Assembly (NCBI GenBank): GCA_946482595.1
Contig: CAMLSD010000004.1
Span: forward strand, 1-64,000
Source of the DNA: an uncultured Comamonadaceae bacterium
GTDB lineage: Bacteria > Pseudomonadota > Gammaproteobacteria > Burkholderiales > Burkholderiaceae
Reading direction: 5' to 3'
Length of the DNA: 64,000 nt
A model generated the notes under the pieces. It saw only the letters and a list, made by a program, of their open reading frames with translations, was not told the DNA's origin and searched no databases. The stretch's first letter is position 1. Every line of letters begins with the position of its first letter. Position numbers and translations under genes: made by a program. Positions 12,240-21,194 of the stretch are shown piece by piece.

Positions 12240-12439
12240 GCGGGTTCTTTGGGGTCGAGATCGGCTTCGAGGCGCGCGATCTGGTCTCGCAGCAGCAGAC
12301 GCCGCTTCTTCAGGCGGCGCAGACTGAGTTCATCCATGGGGGCCTGGCCTTCCGTGCGGTCGATGAGGCAGTCGAGATCAGCATGTTCCATGCGCAGCTC
12401 GATCAGTCGGCGCTGAGGCGAGTGCAGGTTCTCGTCCAT
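12236..12439 (-). CDS. Small DUF465 (YdcH-like) protein
   Basis: This 67-residue protein, starting MDENLHSPQRRLIELRMEHAD, is a charged helical hairpin containing the typical LRRLKKRRLLLRDQIARLEA stretch of the YdcH/DUF465 family. The family has no established biochemical role. The gene overlaps the helicase start by 4 bp (ATGA). The frame extends 16 codons further upstream, but that part is not family-like. Its strand-opposite neighbour is a divergent PP2C phosphatase. Confidence 0.85.
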
Positions 12440-12518
12440 GGAGGGGAAGCGTGACAGAAATCTCGGTGGGAAAAGGGTTCGCTGCATTATAGTTTTGAGC
12501 TATTCAACGCCCCCACCT

Positions 12519-13286
12519 ATGAGCACATCCAACAAGGGTTACCGGCTGACAGCCGCTACCGGCCTGCACCGGGGCGATCGGGTTTACCAGCAGGACCAGG
12601 TCGGGGTGCTCGTCCACCCGCGAGTGCCGGGCGCATTGCTCGGCATCGTGGCCGACGGCATGGGGGGCAAGAGTGGCGGGCGCAAGGCATCGGATCAGGT
12701 GCTGATGACGGCCAACCAGCTCTTCGAGCGCTATTCACCCACAGCCGACGATGCGGCCGAGACGCTCAAGCAACTGGTCATGGAGTCCCACCTCATGATC
12801 AAGCTGACCGCGATCACTGCCGAGGAAGAACCGCACAGCACGGTGGCCGCCTTCCTGGTGAGCCCGAACCGCGAATGCGACATCATCCACGCGGGCGACT
12901 CGCGCGTGTACCACTTCCGTGGCGCCGAGATGGTCTCGCGCACGAAGGACCATTCCTATGTGCAGCGCCTGGTCGACGAAGGCCAGATCACCGAGGACGA
13001 GGCCAACACCCATCCGCAGTCCAATCTGCTCACGGGCTGCCTGGGCACGTTCCAGGACCCGCCCCTGACGCTGCACCACATCGATCGACTGGAAATCGGC
13101 GACACCGTGATGGCCTGCAGCGACGGGCTGTGGCACTACTTCAGTCCACGTGAACTCGGTGCCATCGTCAACACCCTGTCGCCACGTGACGCCAGCGAGA
13201 TGCTGGTGACCAAGGCACGGCAGCGTGCGCGCGGTGGCGGCGACAACCTGTCGCTTGCCGTGGTGCGAGTCGAACTGCTGAACTGA
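12519..13286 (+). CDS. PP2C-family serine/threonine protein phosphatase
   Basis: This 255-residue soluble phosphatase, starting MSTSNKGYRLTAATGLHRGD, carries PP2C metal-binding motifs: QDQVGV, VADGMGG, HAGDSRVYHFRG, ACSDGLWHYFSP and GGGDNLSLAVV. It likely dephosphorylates Ser/Thr-phosphorylated proteins in a Mn/Mg-dependent manner. An AT-rich patch (CATTATAG near 12485) just upstream could carry its promoter. A functional link to the Ser/Thr kinase encoded at 59.5-61.9 kb is possible but not shown by position. The upstream in-frame extension to 12438 lacks family features. Confidence 0.92.
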   Translation: MSTSNKGYRLTAATGLHRGDRVYQQDQVGVLVHPRVPGALLGIVADGMGGKSGGRKASDQVLMTANQLFERYSPTADDAAETLKQLVMESHLMIKLTAITAEEEPHSTVAAFLVSPNRECDIIHAGDSRVYHFRGAEMVSRTKDHSYVQRLVDEGQITEDEANTHPQSNLLTGCLGTFQDPPLTLHHIDRLEIGDTVMACSDGLWHYFSPRELGAIVNTLSPRDASEMLVTKARQRARGGGDNLSLAVVRVELLN

Positions 13287-13299
13287 GCCACCGCGGCGC

Positions 13300-13962
13300 T
13301 CACCGAGGCGTCGGCAAGGGCTGTGCCCCCTCTCCCCGGGCTTCGCGCTGACGACGCCGCTCTTCGGCCCTGGCCTGGCGTGCCTGGGCTCGCTCCTGTT
13401 TTTGCCTGTAGCGGGCTCTTTCGACGCGTTCATCGGGCGCGCCCGCGGGCCTCGCCGGCCCGGCACTCGCCCGAGAGGCGGCCTCGGCCGGCAGAGGCGC
13501 TGTGGGCACGGAGGCCGCCGCGCTGCGCTGTCGCGCAGCGCGCATGCGGGCTTCTTCGAGGCGGGCGGTGCTGGCCTGCGCACGCTCGCGCGCCAGGCGG
13601 GCCCGCTCTTCGGCCCCCTGGGACGACTTGGCCTGGATCCGCTCCAGCCGCGCCGCCGCGCGCTGCTTGCGCTGGGCCTCGTCAAGCAGCATCACCTGGC
13701 GGTCCAGATCGGCCTGGGCCTCCCGGTGCCGCGCACGGGCCTCGTCCAGGCAGTGCTGCACACGGAAACGCCCGCGACAGGCGTCCTCCTCGGCCTGGAG
13801 CTCACCACGCAGCATCAGGCGCTGCTGACGGATGCGTGCCCGTTCCGCCTGTTCAGCGGCCTCTGCGGAGGACGTTGCGGCCGGACTGTCGGCGGCACAC
13901 ACCGGGCCGGATGCGGCACACAGCCAGGCCAGCAGGAAGCTCAGGCGGTGCAGGCAGCTCAT
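13300..13962 (-). CDS. Putative secreted Arg/Ala/Glu-rich coiled-coil protein
   Basis: I do not recognise a named family. The 220 residues begin with a plausible Sec signal (MSCLHRLSFLLAWLCAASGPVCA). The mature part is almost all charged helix with predicted coiled coils, such as RARIRQQRLMLRGELQAEED and ARLERIQAKSSQGAEERARL. Two Cys residues lie in a short DACRGRFRVQHCLDEAR segment. A Pro/Ala linker and a strongly basic tail follow. It overlaps zapE by 4 bp (ATGA) and so is cotranslated with it. A periplasmic structural role is only an inference. Confidence 0.7.
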   Translation of the reverse strand: MSCLHRLSFLLAWLCAASGPVCAADSPAATSSAEAAEQAERARIRQQRLMLRGELQAEEDACRGRFRVQHCLDEARARHREAQADLDRQVMLLDEAQRKQRAAARLERIQAKSSQGAEERARLARERAQASTARLEEARMRAARQRSAAASVPTAPLPAEAASRASAGPARPAGAPDERVERARYRQKQERAQARQARAEERRRQREARGEGAQPLPTPR

Positions 13963-15059
13963 GTCAGCGACGTGTCGACTTCGCGCCGTTCCAGCGCCAG
14001 GAACTCGGTCGACTGCATTTCGTTCAGGCGCGAGACCGTCCGCGGGAACTCATGCGCCAGCGGCCCTTCGGTGTAGAGCTGCTCGGCCGGCACCTCGGCC
14101 GACATGATCAGCTTCACGCGGCGGTCGTACAGCACATCGACCAGCCAGGTGAAGCGCCGCGCCTCCGATGCCAGCCGGGGCGGCATGTGCGGCACGTTGG
14201 ACAGCAGGATGGTGTGAAACTGCGTGGCCAGCTCGAGGTAGTCGTTCTGCGAACGCGGGCCGCCACACAGGCTCTGGAAGTCGAACCACACCACGCCACC
14301 GGCTCGCCGCCGGGCGCGGATCTCGCGGTGTTCGATGTGCAGGATCGGACTCTCGTCGCGCGCCTCGGCCAGTCGCTCGAAGGCCTGCTCCATCTCGGCA
14401 TCTGCCTGGGGCCCCAGCGGCGTGTGATACAGCCTGACCTGCTCGAGCGTGCGCCGGCGGTAGTCGGTGCCGTTGTCGACGTTGATGACCTCCAGCTTGG
14501 ACTTGAGCAGCTCGATGGCGGGCAGGATGCGGTCCCGGTGCAGCCCGTTGGGGTACAGCCCGTCGGGGTGGAAGTTGGACGTCGTGACGATGCTCACCCG
14601 GTTGGCGAACATCGCGTCGAGCAGCCGGTGCAGGATCATCGCATCGGTGACGTCGGCAACATGGAACTCGTCGAAGCAGATCAGCCGGTAGCGCCGGGCA
14701 ATGCGTCGGCCGAGTTCGTCCAGCGGATTGGCCATGCCCTTGAGTTCGGCCAGTTCGCGGTGCACCTCGCGCATGAACTCATGGAAGTGCAGCCGTGTCT
14801 TGCGCTGCAGTGGCACGGCGTTGAAGAAGCAGTCCATCAGGAAGCTCTTGCCGCGCCCCACACCGCCGTACATGTAGACGCCGCGCGGCAGCGGCGGGTG
14901 ACGCAGCAGCTTCGTCAGTGCATTCGAGCGGCGGGCCTTGTAGTCGGCCCATTCGTCCTGGCAGCGCTGCAGCGCCGCGACGGCACGCAACTGCGCCGGA
15001 TCGCTGCGGTAGCCGCGCTCTTCAAGTGTGCGCTCGTACAACTCGCTGACACTGACCAT
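13959..15059 (-). CDS. zapE: Cell division ATPase ZapE (AFG1/LACE1 family)
   Basis: ZapE is an AFG1-like AAA ATPase reported to act at the division ring. The 366-residue protein has Walker A GGVGRGKS (residues 65-72), the sensor region RLICFDEFHVADVTDAMIL and the arginine-finger area TTSNFHPDGLYPNGLHRDRI. The length is normal. A GAGG sequence precedes the start. It lies downstream of the odh genes on the same strand, 68 bp after lpdA, and overlaps the coiled-coil gene downstream. Confidence 0.93.
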   Translation of the reverse strand: MVSVSELYERTLEERGYRSDPAQLRAVAALQRCQDEWADYKARRSNALTKLLRHPPLPRGVYMYGGVGRGKSFLMDCFFNAVPLQRKTRLHFHEFMREVHRELAELKGMANPLDELGRRIARRYRLICFDEFHVADVTDAMILHRLLDAMFANRVSIVTTSNFHPDGLYPNGLHRDRILPAIELLKSKLEVINVDNGTDYRRRTLEQVRLYHTPLGPQADAEMEQAFERLAEARDESPILHIEHREIRARRRAGGVVWFDFQSLCGGPRSQNDYLELATQFHTILLSNVPHMPPRLASEARRFTWLVDVLYDRRVKLIMSAEVPAEQLYTEGPLAHEFPRTVSRLNEMQSTEFLALERREVDTSLT

Positions 15060-15127
15060 GATGCCTGTGCAACCTCACGAAAAAGGGCGACATGCCGTCG
15101 CCCTGTCGATCTCGTCGTCTGCCGGGA

Positions 15128-16552
15128 TCAGAAGTTCAAGGTGCGCTTGTCCACCGCCAGCGCCGCTTCCTTGGTGGCTTCTGACAAGGACGGATGCGCA
15201 TGGCAGATGCGGGCGATGTCTTCGGCACTGGCCTTGAACTCCATCGCGACCACCGCCTCGGCAATCAACTCGGACGCAAACGGGCCGACGATGTGCACGC
15301 CCAGGATCTCGTCGGTCTTCGCATCGGCCAGCATCTTGACCATGCCGGTGGTGTCACCCAGCGCGCGGGCCCGGCCATTGGCCATGAACGGGAAGCTGCC
15401 AGCCTTGTAGGCGCGGCCCTCGGCCTTGAGCTGCTGCTCGGTCTGGCCAACCCAGGCGATCTCGGGGCTGGTGTAGATCACCCACGGGATGGTGTTGAAG
15501 TTGACATGGCCATGCTGACCAGCGATACGCTCGGCCACCGCCACGCCCTCTTCCTCGGCCTTGTGGGCGAGCATCGGTCCACGCACGACGTCACCGACGG
15601 CCCAGACATTGGGCAGGTTGGTGCGGCATTCACCATCGACCACGATGGCACCGCGCTCGTCGAGCTTCAGGCCGACCGCTTCCGGATTCAGGCCAATCGT
15701 GTTGGGCACCCGGCCGATCGAGACGATCAGGCGATCGACCTCGAGCGTGCGGGCCTCGCCCTTGGCGCTGGTGTAGGCAATGCTCACACCCTTGCCGGAC
15801 TTCACCTCGCCGATCTTCACGCCCAGCTCGATCTTCAGGCCCTGCTTGGCGAAGGCCTTGGCAGCCTCCTTGGCGATCTGCTCATCGGCCGCGCCCAGGA
15901 AGGCGGGCAGCGCCTCCAGGATCGTGACGTCGGCACCCAGGCGACGCCAGACCGAGCCCATCTCGAGCCCGATCACGCCGGCGCCGATCACGCCCAACTT
16001 TTTCGGCACGGCCGGAATACGCAGCGCACCGTCATTGGACAGCACCCGCTCTTCGTCGAAAGGCAGGCCCGGCAGCGCACGCGGGTTCGACCCGGTGGCC
16101 ACGATCACATGCTTGGCAACCAGAGTGGCTTCCTTGTCGCCGGTCACCTTGATTTCATAGCCGCTGTCAGCGGCCTTCACGAACGAGCCGCGCCCGTGGA
16201 AAAAGCTGACCTTGTTCTTCTTGAACAGGTAGAGGATGCCGTCGTTGTTCTGCTTCACGACGGTGTCCTTGCGCGCCACCATGCGGCTCACGTCGATGCT
16301 CAGGTTCGACAGACCGATGCCATGGTCGGCAAAGTGGTGCCCGGCATGCTCGAAGTGCTCGCTGGACTGCAGCAGCGCCTTCGAAGGAATGCAGCCGACG
16401 TTGGTGCAGGTGCCGCCCGGTGCGGGGCCGCCCTTGTCGTTCTTCCACTCGTCGATGCAGGCGGTGTTGAAACCCAGTTGCGCAGCGCGGATCGCTGCAA
16501 TGTAGCCGCCGGGGCCACCGCCGATGACGACCACGTCAAAATTGGTGCTCAT
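15128..16552 (-). CDS. lpdA: Dihydrolipoyl dehydrogenase (E3)
   Basis: E3 reoxidises dihydrolipoamide of the 2-oxoglutarate dehydrogenase complex, reducing NAD. The 474 residues start [20 protein letters not shown] (FAD-binding). The redox disulfide [13 protein letters not shown] holds Cys49 and Cys54. The NAD-binding motif is [13 protein letters not shown], and [10 protein letters not shown] near the C-terminus supplies the active-site His. GAGG precedes the chosen ATG; an upstream in-frame extension of 28 codons crosses the hairpin element and is rejected. It is the third gene of sucA-odhB-lpdA. Confidence 0.97.
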   Translation of the reverse strand: MSTNFDVVVIGGGPGGYIAAIRAAQLGFNTACIDEWKNDKGGPAPGGTCTNVGCIPSKALLQSSEHFEHAGHHFADHGIGLSNLSIDVSRMVARKDTVVKQNNDGILYLFKKNKVSFFHGRGSFVKAADSGYEIKVTGDKEATLVAKHVIVATGSNPRALPGLPFDEERVLSNDGALRIPAVPKKLGVIGAGVIGLEMGSVWRRLGADVTILEALPAFLGAADEQIAKEAAKAFAKQGLKIELGVKIGEVKSGKGVSIAYTSAKGEARTLEVDRLIVSIGRVPNTIGLNPEAVGLKLDERGAIVVDGECRTNLPNVWAVGDVVRGPMLAHKAEEEGVAVAERIAGQHGHVNFNTIPWVIYTSPEIAWVGQTEQQLKAEGRAYKAGSFPFMANGRARALGDTTGMVKMLADAKTDEILGVHIVGPFASELIAEAVVAMEFKASAEDIARICHAHPSLSEATKEAALAVDKRTLNF

Positions 16553-16582
16553 AGAAATCCTCGCTTTGATCAAGCGGACGCC

Positions 16583-16644
16583 GCGGACCCGGCCCTGCCG
16601 GTCCGCCGGGGTCGCCCCCTTGAGGGGGAGCGGCACTGCCGCTC
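16583..16644. repeat. Triple-hairpin palindromic element between odhB and lpdA
   Basis: Three adjacent inverted repeats lie in the 102-bp gap. GCGGACC pairs with GGTCCGC (16583-16589/16600-16606). CCCCC pairs with GGGGG around TTGA. GAGCGGC pairs with GCCGCTC (16628-16634/16638-16644). The layout, a cccccttgaggggg core plus a flanking GC stem, resembles dispersed intergenic palindromes common in Comamonadaceae-type genomes. No T-tract follows, so I call it a repeat rather than a terminator. Confidence 0.6.
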
Positions 16645-16654
16645 CGGGGGTGGA

Positions 16655-17914
16655 TCAGATGTCGAACAGCAGGCGCGCCGGATCTTCCAGCGCTTCCTTC
16701 ATCGTGACCAGGCCCAGCACGGCCTCGCGGCCGTCGATGATGCGGTGGTCATAGCTCATGGCCAGGTAGTTGATCGGACGCACGACCACCTGACCGTTCT
16801 CGACCACGGCGCGGTCCTTCGTGGCGTGCACGCCCAGGATGGCCGACTGAGGCGGGTTGATGATCGGGGTGGACAGCATGGAGCCGAACACGCCGCCGTT
16901 GGAGATCGAGAACGTGCCGCCCGAGAGCTCTTCGAGGGACAGCTTGCCGTCCTTGGCCTTCTGGCCGAACTCGGCGATCTTCTTCTCGATCTCGGCAAAG
17001 GTCATCTGGTCGGCGTTGCGCAGGATGGGCACCACCAGGCCACGCGGCGAACCCACCGCAATGCCGATGTCGAAGTAGCCGTGGTAGACGATGTCGTTGC
17101 CGTCGACCGAGGCGTTCAGCACCGGATAACGCTTGAGTGCAGCGACAGCCGCCTTGACGAAGAAGCTCATGAAGCCGAGCTTGACGCCGTGCTCCTTCTC
17201 GAACTTCTCCTGGAACTTCTTGCGCATGTCCATCAGCGGCGCCATGTTCACTTCGTTGAACGTGGTCAGGATGGCATTGCTGGCCTGGGACTGCAGCAGA
17301 CGCTCGGCGACGCGAGCGCGCAGGCGGCTCATCGGCACGCGCTGCTCGGGGCGGTCACCCAGGTTGACGGCCGGCGCGGCCACCGGCGGCAAGGCCTTCG
17401 GCACGGCGACAGCCACCGGCACCGGAGCTGCCACCGCGGCCGGCTTGGCGCCCGACTCGATCGCCCCCAGCACGTCGCCCTTGGTCACGCGACCGTCCTT
17501 GCCGGTGCCTGCAACCTGCGAGGCGCTGAGGTTGTTGTCAGCCAGCAGCTTGGCGGCAGCGGGCATGGCGACGTCTCCCTTGCTGCCACCGGTGGCAGCG
17601 GCGGCGGCGGGTGCGGCGGCCGGCGCGGCAGCCGGCACGGCCTTCACTTCGAGCGGGCTGACCTGGGCCGAGGCGTCGGTGTCGATCTTGGCGATGATCT
17701 CGTCGCTGGCGACGGTTTCACCGTCACCCTTGACGATCTGTGCCATCACGCCGGCAGACGGCGCCGGCACTTCGAGGACAACCTTGTCGGTTTCGATCTC
17801 GATCAGGATTTCGTCAACCGCGACGGCTTCGCCGGGTTTTTTCTTCCACTGCAGCAGGGTGGCTTCTGCCACGGACTCGGACAGCTGGGGAACCTTGACT
17901 TCTACGATGGCCAT
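16655..17914 (-). CDS. odhB: Dihydrolipoyllysine succinyltransferase (E2 of 2-oxoglutarate dehydrogenase)
   Basis: E2 transfers the succinyl group to CoA in the TCA cycle. The 419-residue protein has one lipoyl domain (residues 1-77, lipoyl-Lys44 in [10 protein letters not shown]), an Ala/Pro linker and a peripheral-subunit-binding domain near 123-155 ([20 protein letters not shown]). The catalytic domain contains [13 protein letters not shown] with the active His. The start [15 protein letters not shown] is the family start; 30 upstream codons in frame are rejected. It sits between sucA and lpdA. Confidence 0.97.
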   Translation of the reverse strand: MAIVEVKVPQLSESVAEATLLQWKKKPGEAVAVDEILIEIETDKVVLEVPAPSAGVMAQIVKGDGETVASDEIIAKIDTDASAQVSPLEVKAVPAAAPAAAPAAAAATGGSKGDVAMPAAAKLLADNNLSASQVAGTGKDGRVTKGDVLGAIESGAKPAAVAAPVPVAVAVPKALPPVAAPAVNLGDRPEQRVPMSRLRARVAERLLQSQASNAILTTFNEVNMAPLMDMRKKFQEKFEKEHGVKLGFMSFFVKAAVAALKRYPVLNASVDGNDIVYHGYFDIGIAVGSPRGLVVPILRNADQMTFAEIEKKIAEFGQKAKDGKLSLEELSGGTFSISNGGVFGSMLSTPIINPPQSAILGVHATKDRAVVENGQVVVRPINYLAMSYDHRIIDGREAVLGLVTMKEALEDPARLLFDI

Positions 17915-17977
17915 GATGTGTGTTCTTGATGCGTTGGGCGCGAGCGGGGCGCGAATGTCTACCGGGGCTTGAGGCGG

Positions 17978-18029
17978 GGCGACATGCGGCCTGCAGGGCT
18001 GCATGTCGCCATGGCGCCGCGAGGGCGCC
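17978..18029. repeat. Double-hairpin element between sucA and odhB
   Basis: GGCGACATGC at 17978 pairs with GCATGTCGCC ending at 18010, and the stem extends a few pairs inward with one wobble. A second stem, GGCGCC/GGCGCC, spans 18013-18029 with loop gcgag. The element sits 10 nt past the sucA stop in the direction of transcription. It may stop exonucleases or adjust E1:E2 expression; no T-tract is seen. Confidence 0.55.
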
Positions 18030-18038
18030 TGCCTGGCC

Positions 18039-20897
18039 TCACTTCGTCAGGACAAATCCCTTGAGCTTGGCGAAGGCCTGGTCGAGCAGGGCCTTCTGTT
18101 GCTCCTGATGCAGGTGGGCATAGCCCACGGCCGGCGAGGCCGAGGCGGGACGCCCGGCATAACCGAGCTTCTGCCCGTCGAGCATGTTCTCGTGGATGTA
18201 GTGCTGAACGAAGAACCAGGCGCCCTGGTTCTGCGGCTCGTCCTGGCACCAGACGATGTCGGTCGCGTTCGGGTACTTCTTGAGCTCGGCCGCGAACGCC
18301 TTGTGCGGGAAGGGATAGAGCTGCTCGACGCGGATGATGGCCACGTCGGTGCTCTTCTTCTCGTCGCGCTTCTTGACCAGGTCGTAGTAGACCTTGCCCG
18401 AACACGCGATCACACGCTTGACCTTGGCCGCGTCGATCTCGGTGTTCAGCTCGCCGATCACGGTGCGGAACTCACCCTTGGTGAACTCCGACAGCGGCGA
18501 GGTCGCGTCCTTGTTGCGCAGCAGCGACTTGGGCGTCATCAGCACCAGCGGCTTGCGGAACATGCGCACCTGCTGACGGCGCAGCACGTGGAAGATCTGG
18601 CTGGCCGTGGTGGGCTGGCAGACCTGCATGTTGTTGTCGGCTGCCAGCTGCATGAAGCGCTCCAGGCGTGCCGACGAGTGCTCGGGGCCCTGGCCTTCGT
18701 AGCCGTGCGGCAGCATCAGCGTGATGCCGTTGGCGCGGCCCCACTTCACTTCGCCGGAGGCGATGAACTGGTCGATCACCACCTGGGCACCGTTGACGAA
18801 GTCGCCGAACTGCGCTTCCCAGATCACCAGGGTGTTCGGGTCGGCCGAGGCGTAGCCGTACTCGAAGCCCAGCACGGCCTCTTCGGACAGGATGGAGTCG
18901 ATGACAACAAACGGTGCCTGGTTGTCGGCCACGTTCTGCAGCGGCACATAGGTGCCTTCGTCGAACTTCTCGCGGTTCTGGTCGTGCAGCACCGCATGGC
19001 GGTGGGTGAACGTCCCGCGGCCGCAGTCTTCGCCGGACAGGCGCACCGGGTAGCCGCTGGCCACCAGCGACGCAAAGGCCAGGTGTTCACCCATGCCCCA
19101 GTCGACGTTGATCTCGCCACGGCCCATCGCGGCGCGGTCGGCAATGACCTTCTCGACCAGCGGGTGCACCTTGAAGTTGCTCGGCACCGTGGTGATGCGC
19201 TCGGCCAGACGCTTGATCTCGGCCAGCGGCAGCGCGGTATCGGCCGCGTCGGTCCACTTCTTGCCGAGGAAAGGCGACCAGTCGACCGCGTACTTGCTCT
19301 TGTAGTTGGTCAGGACCGGGTCGACGGTGTGCTTGCCAGCGTCCATCGCGGCGCGGTAGGCCTTGACCATCTCGTCCGGGCCCTCCGGTGCCAGCACGCC
19401 CTGGGCGACCAGCTTGTCGCCGTAGAGCTTGCGGGTGCCGGGGTGCTGGCCGATCTTCTTGTACATCAGCGGCTGGGTGAGCGAAGGGGTGTCCTGCTCG
19501 TTGTGACCCAGCTTGCGGAAGCAGACGATGTCGACGACGACGTCCTTGTTGAACTCCTGGCGGTAGTCGAGCGCGAGCTGCGTGCACAGCACCACGGCTT
19601 CGGGGTCGTCGCCATTCACGTGCAGCACCGGTGCCTCGATCATCTTGACGACGTCGGAGCAGTACAGCGTCGAGCGGGTGTCGCGCGGGTCGGAGGTGGT
19701 GAAGCCGATCTGGTTGTTGATCACCAGATGCACCGTGCCGCCGGTGTAGTAACCGCGGGTCTGGGCCAGCGCCAGGGTTTCCATCACGACGCCCTGGCCG
19801 GCGAACGCGGCGTCGCCGTGCACCAGCACCGGCAGGACCTGGTCACCTTCGCTGTCGCCGCGGCGGTCCAGACGTGCCTTGACCGAGCCTTCGACGACGG
19901 GGTTGACGATCTCGAGGTGCGAGGGGTTGAAAGCCAGGCTCAGGTGCACCGGGCCGCCAGGCGTGGAGACGTCGGACGAGAAGCCCTGGTGGTACTTGAC
20001 GTCGCCTGCGGGCAGGTCTTCGGGAGCGGTGTGGTCGAACTCGGAGAACAGGTCCTTCGGCGTCTTGCCCAGGGTGTTGACCAGCACGTTCAGGCGGCCG
20101 CGGTGGGCCATGCCGATCACGATCTCCTGCACGCCCTTGGCGCCGGCCTGCTGGATCAGCTCGTCCATCGAGGCGATGAAGCTCTCGCCGCCTTCCAGCG
20201 AGAAGCGCTTCTGGCCGACGTACTTGGTGTGCAGGAAGCGCTCCAGGCCTTCGGCGGCCGTCAGGCGTTCGAGGATGGACTTCTTCTTCTCGGGCGAGAA
20301 GCTGGGCTTGGAGCGGATGCTTTCCAGGCGTTCCTGCCACCACCGCTTTTCGGTCGGGTCGGTGATGTGCATGAACTCGGCGCCGATGGTGCCGCAGTAG
20401 GTGTCACGCAAGGCCTGCACGATCTCGCGCAGGGTCATCTGCTCGGCCTTGGTGAAATAGGTGTTCGTCGCGCTGAACGTGATGTCCATGTCGGACTCGG
20501 TCAGGTCGTAGAACGCCGGCTCGAGTTCGGGAATGCGGGGACGTTCGGTGCGCTTGAGCGGGTCGAGGTCGGCCCAGCGGGAGCCGAGGAAACGATAGGC
20601 AGCAATCAGCGACTGGACGTGGACCTGCTTGCGCGCAACCGCAAGGTCGGCGCTGCTGGCCTTGACGGCAAACGCATTGGACTTGGCGCGCTGCGCAAAG
20701 GACTCGACGACCGGGGCATGAGCCACGTCACGGTTGTCGGTGCCGTCCACGGCGGGGACGTTCTGGAGGGCGTCGAAGTAGGAGCGCCAGTTGTCGGGCA
20801 CGGAGCCCGGATTGTCGAGGTAGGCCTCGTACAACTCTTCGACGTAAGGAGCATTGCCCCCGAACAGGTACGAGTTCGACCTGTATTGCTGCATCAT
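18039..20897 (-). CDS. sucA: 2-oxoglutarate dehydrogenase E1 component
   Basis: E1 is the thiamine-diphosphate decarboxylase of the 2-oxoglutarate dehydrogenase complex. The protein is about 952 residues, the usual length. It contains the N-terminal [20 protein letters not shown] motif, [17 protein letters not shown], the ThDP segment [17 protein letters not shown], and the C-terminal [20 protein letters not shown]. The start is placed at ATG 20897 because GAGG lies 8 nt upstream. A GTG three codons earlier (20906) gives 955 residues but overlaps that ribosome site. First gene of sucA-odhB-lpdA. Confidence 0.97.
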   Translation of the reverse strand: MMQQYRSNSYLFGGNAPYVEELYEAYLDNPGSVPDNWRSYFDALQNVPAVDGTDNRDVAHAPVVESFAQRAKSNAFAVKASSADLAVARKQVHVQSLIAAYRFLGSRWADLDPLKRTERPRIPELEPAFYDLTESDMDITFSATNTYFTKAEQMTLREIVQALRDTYCGTIGAEFMHITDPTEKRWWQERLESIRSKPSFSPEKKKSILERLTAAEGLERFLHTKYVGQKRFSLEGGESFIASMDELIQQAGAKGVQEIVIGMAHRGRLNVLVNTLGKTPKDLFSEFDHTAPEDLPAGDVKYHQGFSSDVSTPGGPVHLSLAFNPSHLEIVNPVVEGSVKARLDRRGDSEGDQVLPVLVHGDAAFAGQGVVMETLALAQTRGYYTGGTVHLVINNQIGFTTSDPRDTRSTLYCSDVVKMIEAPVLHVNGDDPEAVVLCTQLALDYRQEFNKDVVVDIVCFRKLGHNEQDTPSLTQPLMYKKIGQHPGTRKLYGDKLVAQGVLAPEGPDEMVKAYRAAMDAGKHTVDPVLTNYKSKYAVDWSPFLGKKWTDAADTALPLAEIKRLAERITTVPSNFKVHPLVEKVIADRAAMGRGEINVDWGMGEHLAFASLVASGYPVRLSGEDCGRGTFTHRHAVLHDQNREKFDEGTYVPLQNVADNQAPFVVIDSILSEEAVLGFEYGYASADPNTLVIWEAQFGDFVNGAQVVIDQFIASGEVKWGRANGITLMLPHGYEGQGPEHSSARLERFMQLAADNNMQVCQPTTASQIFHVLRRQQVRMFRKPLVLMTPKSLLRNKDATSPLSEFTKGEFRTVIGELNTEIDAAKVKRVIACSGKVYYDLVKKRDEKKSTDVAIIRVEQLYPFPHKAFAAELKKYPNATDIVWCQDEPQNQGAWFFVQHYIHENMLDGQKLGYAGRPASASPAVGYAHLHQEQQKALLDQAFAKLKGFVLTK

Positions 20898-21194
20898 TTC
20901 GCTCACCTCATGTCCCGGTTTCCAGGACTGTTGGCTGGTTGGACAACCTTCCGCGACACGGCTTGACCGGTTGGCGGATTGCGACCCGCCTTCACTGTGG
21001 ATTCAACCTGAAACCAGCAAAGGGGACGGGAAGGAACTTAGAAAGTCACGGGGCGGACTCTAACACCGTTGACAAATGCTTGGAAGCGGCACAGGCCTGC
21101 CGCTCGTCGGATCGTTGCAAATCGGCCGGCCCGCGCAAGGCGCTGACGGCACCTGCCACCCGGGTCAGGCCGCCCGTGACGGCCGCTGCTTGAT
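20898..21194. other. Gap between soxB and sucA
   Basis: This 297-bp stretch separates the end of soxB from sucA, both on the minus strand. I see no gene in it. It should hold the sucA promoter; a TTGTCA hexamer is present on the minus strand near 21070 but without a convincing -10 partner. No clear terminator with a T-tract follows soxB. Confidence 0.4.

Noticed and set aside
12438..12518. Longer N-terminus for the PP2C phosphatase
   Set aside because: The extra 27 residues have no family resemblance and overlap the DUF465 start region; the ATG at 12519 begins the conserved part.
18003..20966. A 987-codon open frame on the plus strand opposite sucA
   Set aside because: It mirrors the sucA coding sequence in a GC-rich genome, has no family features, and sucA is unmistakable on the other strand. 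Similar long frames opposite ispG, rluB, lpdA/odhB, soxB, dnaX and rho were rejected for the same reason.
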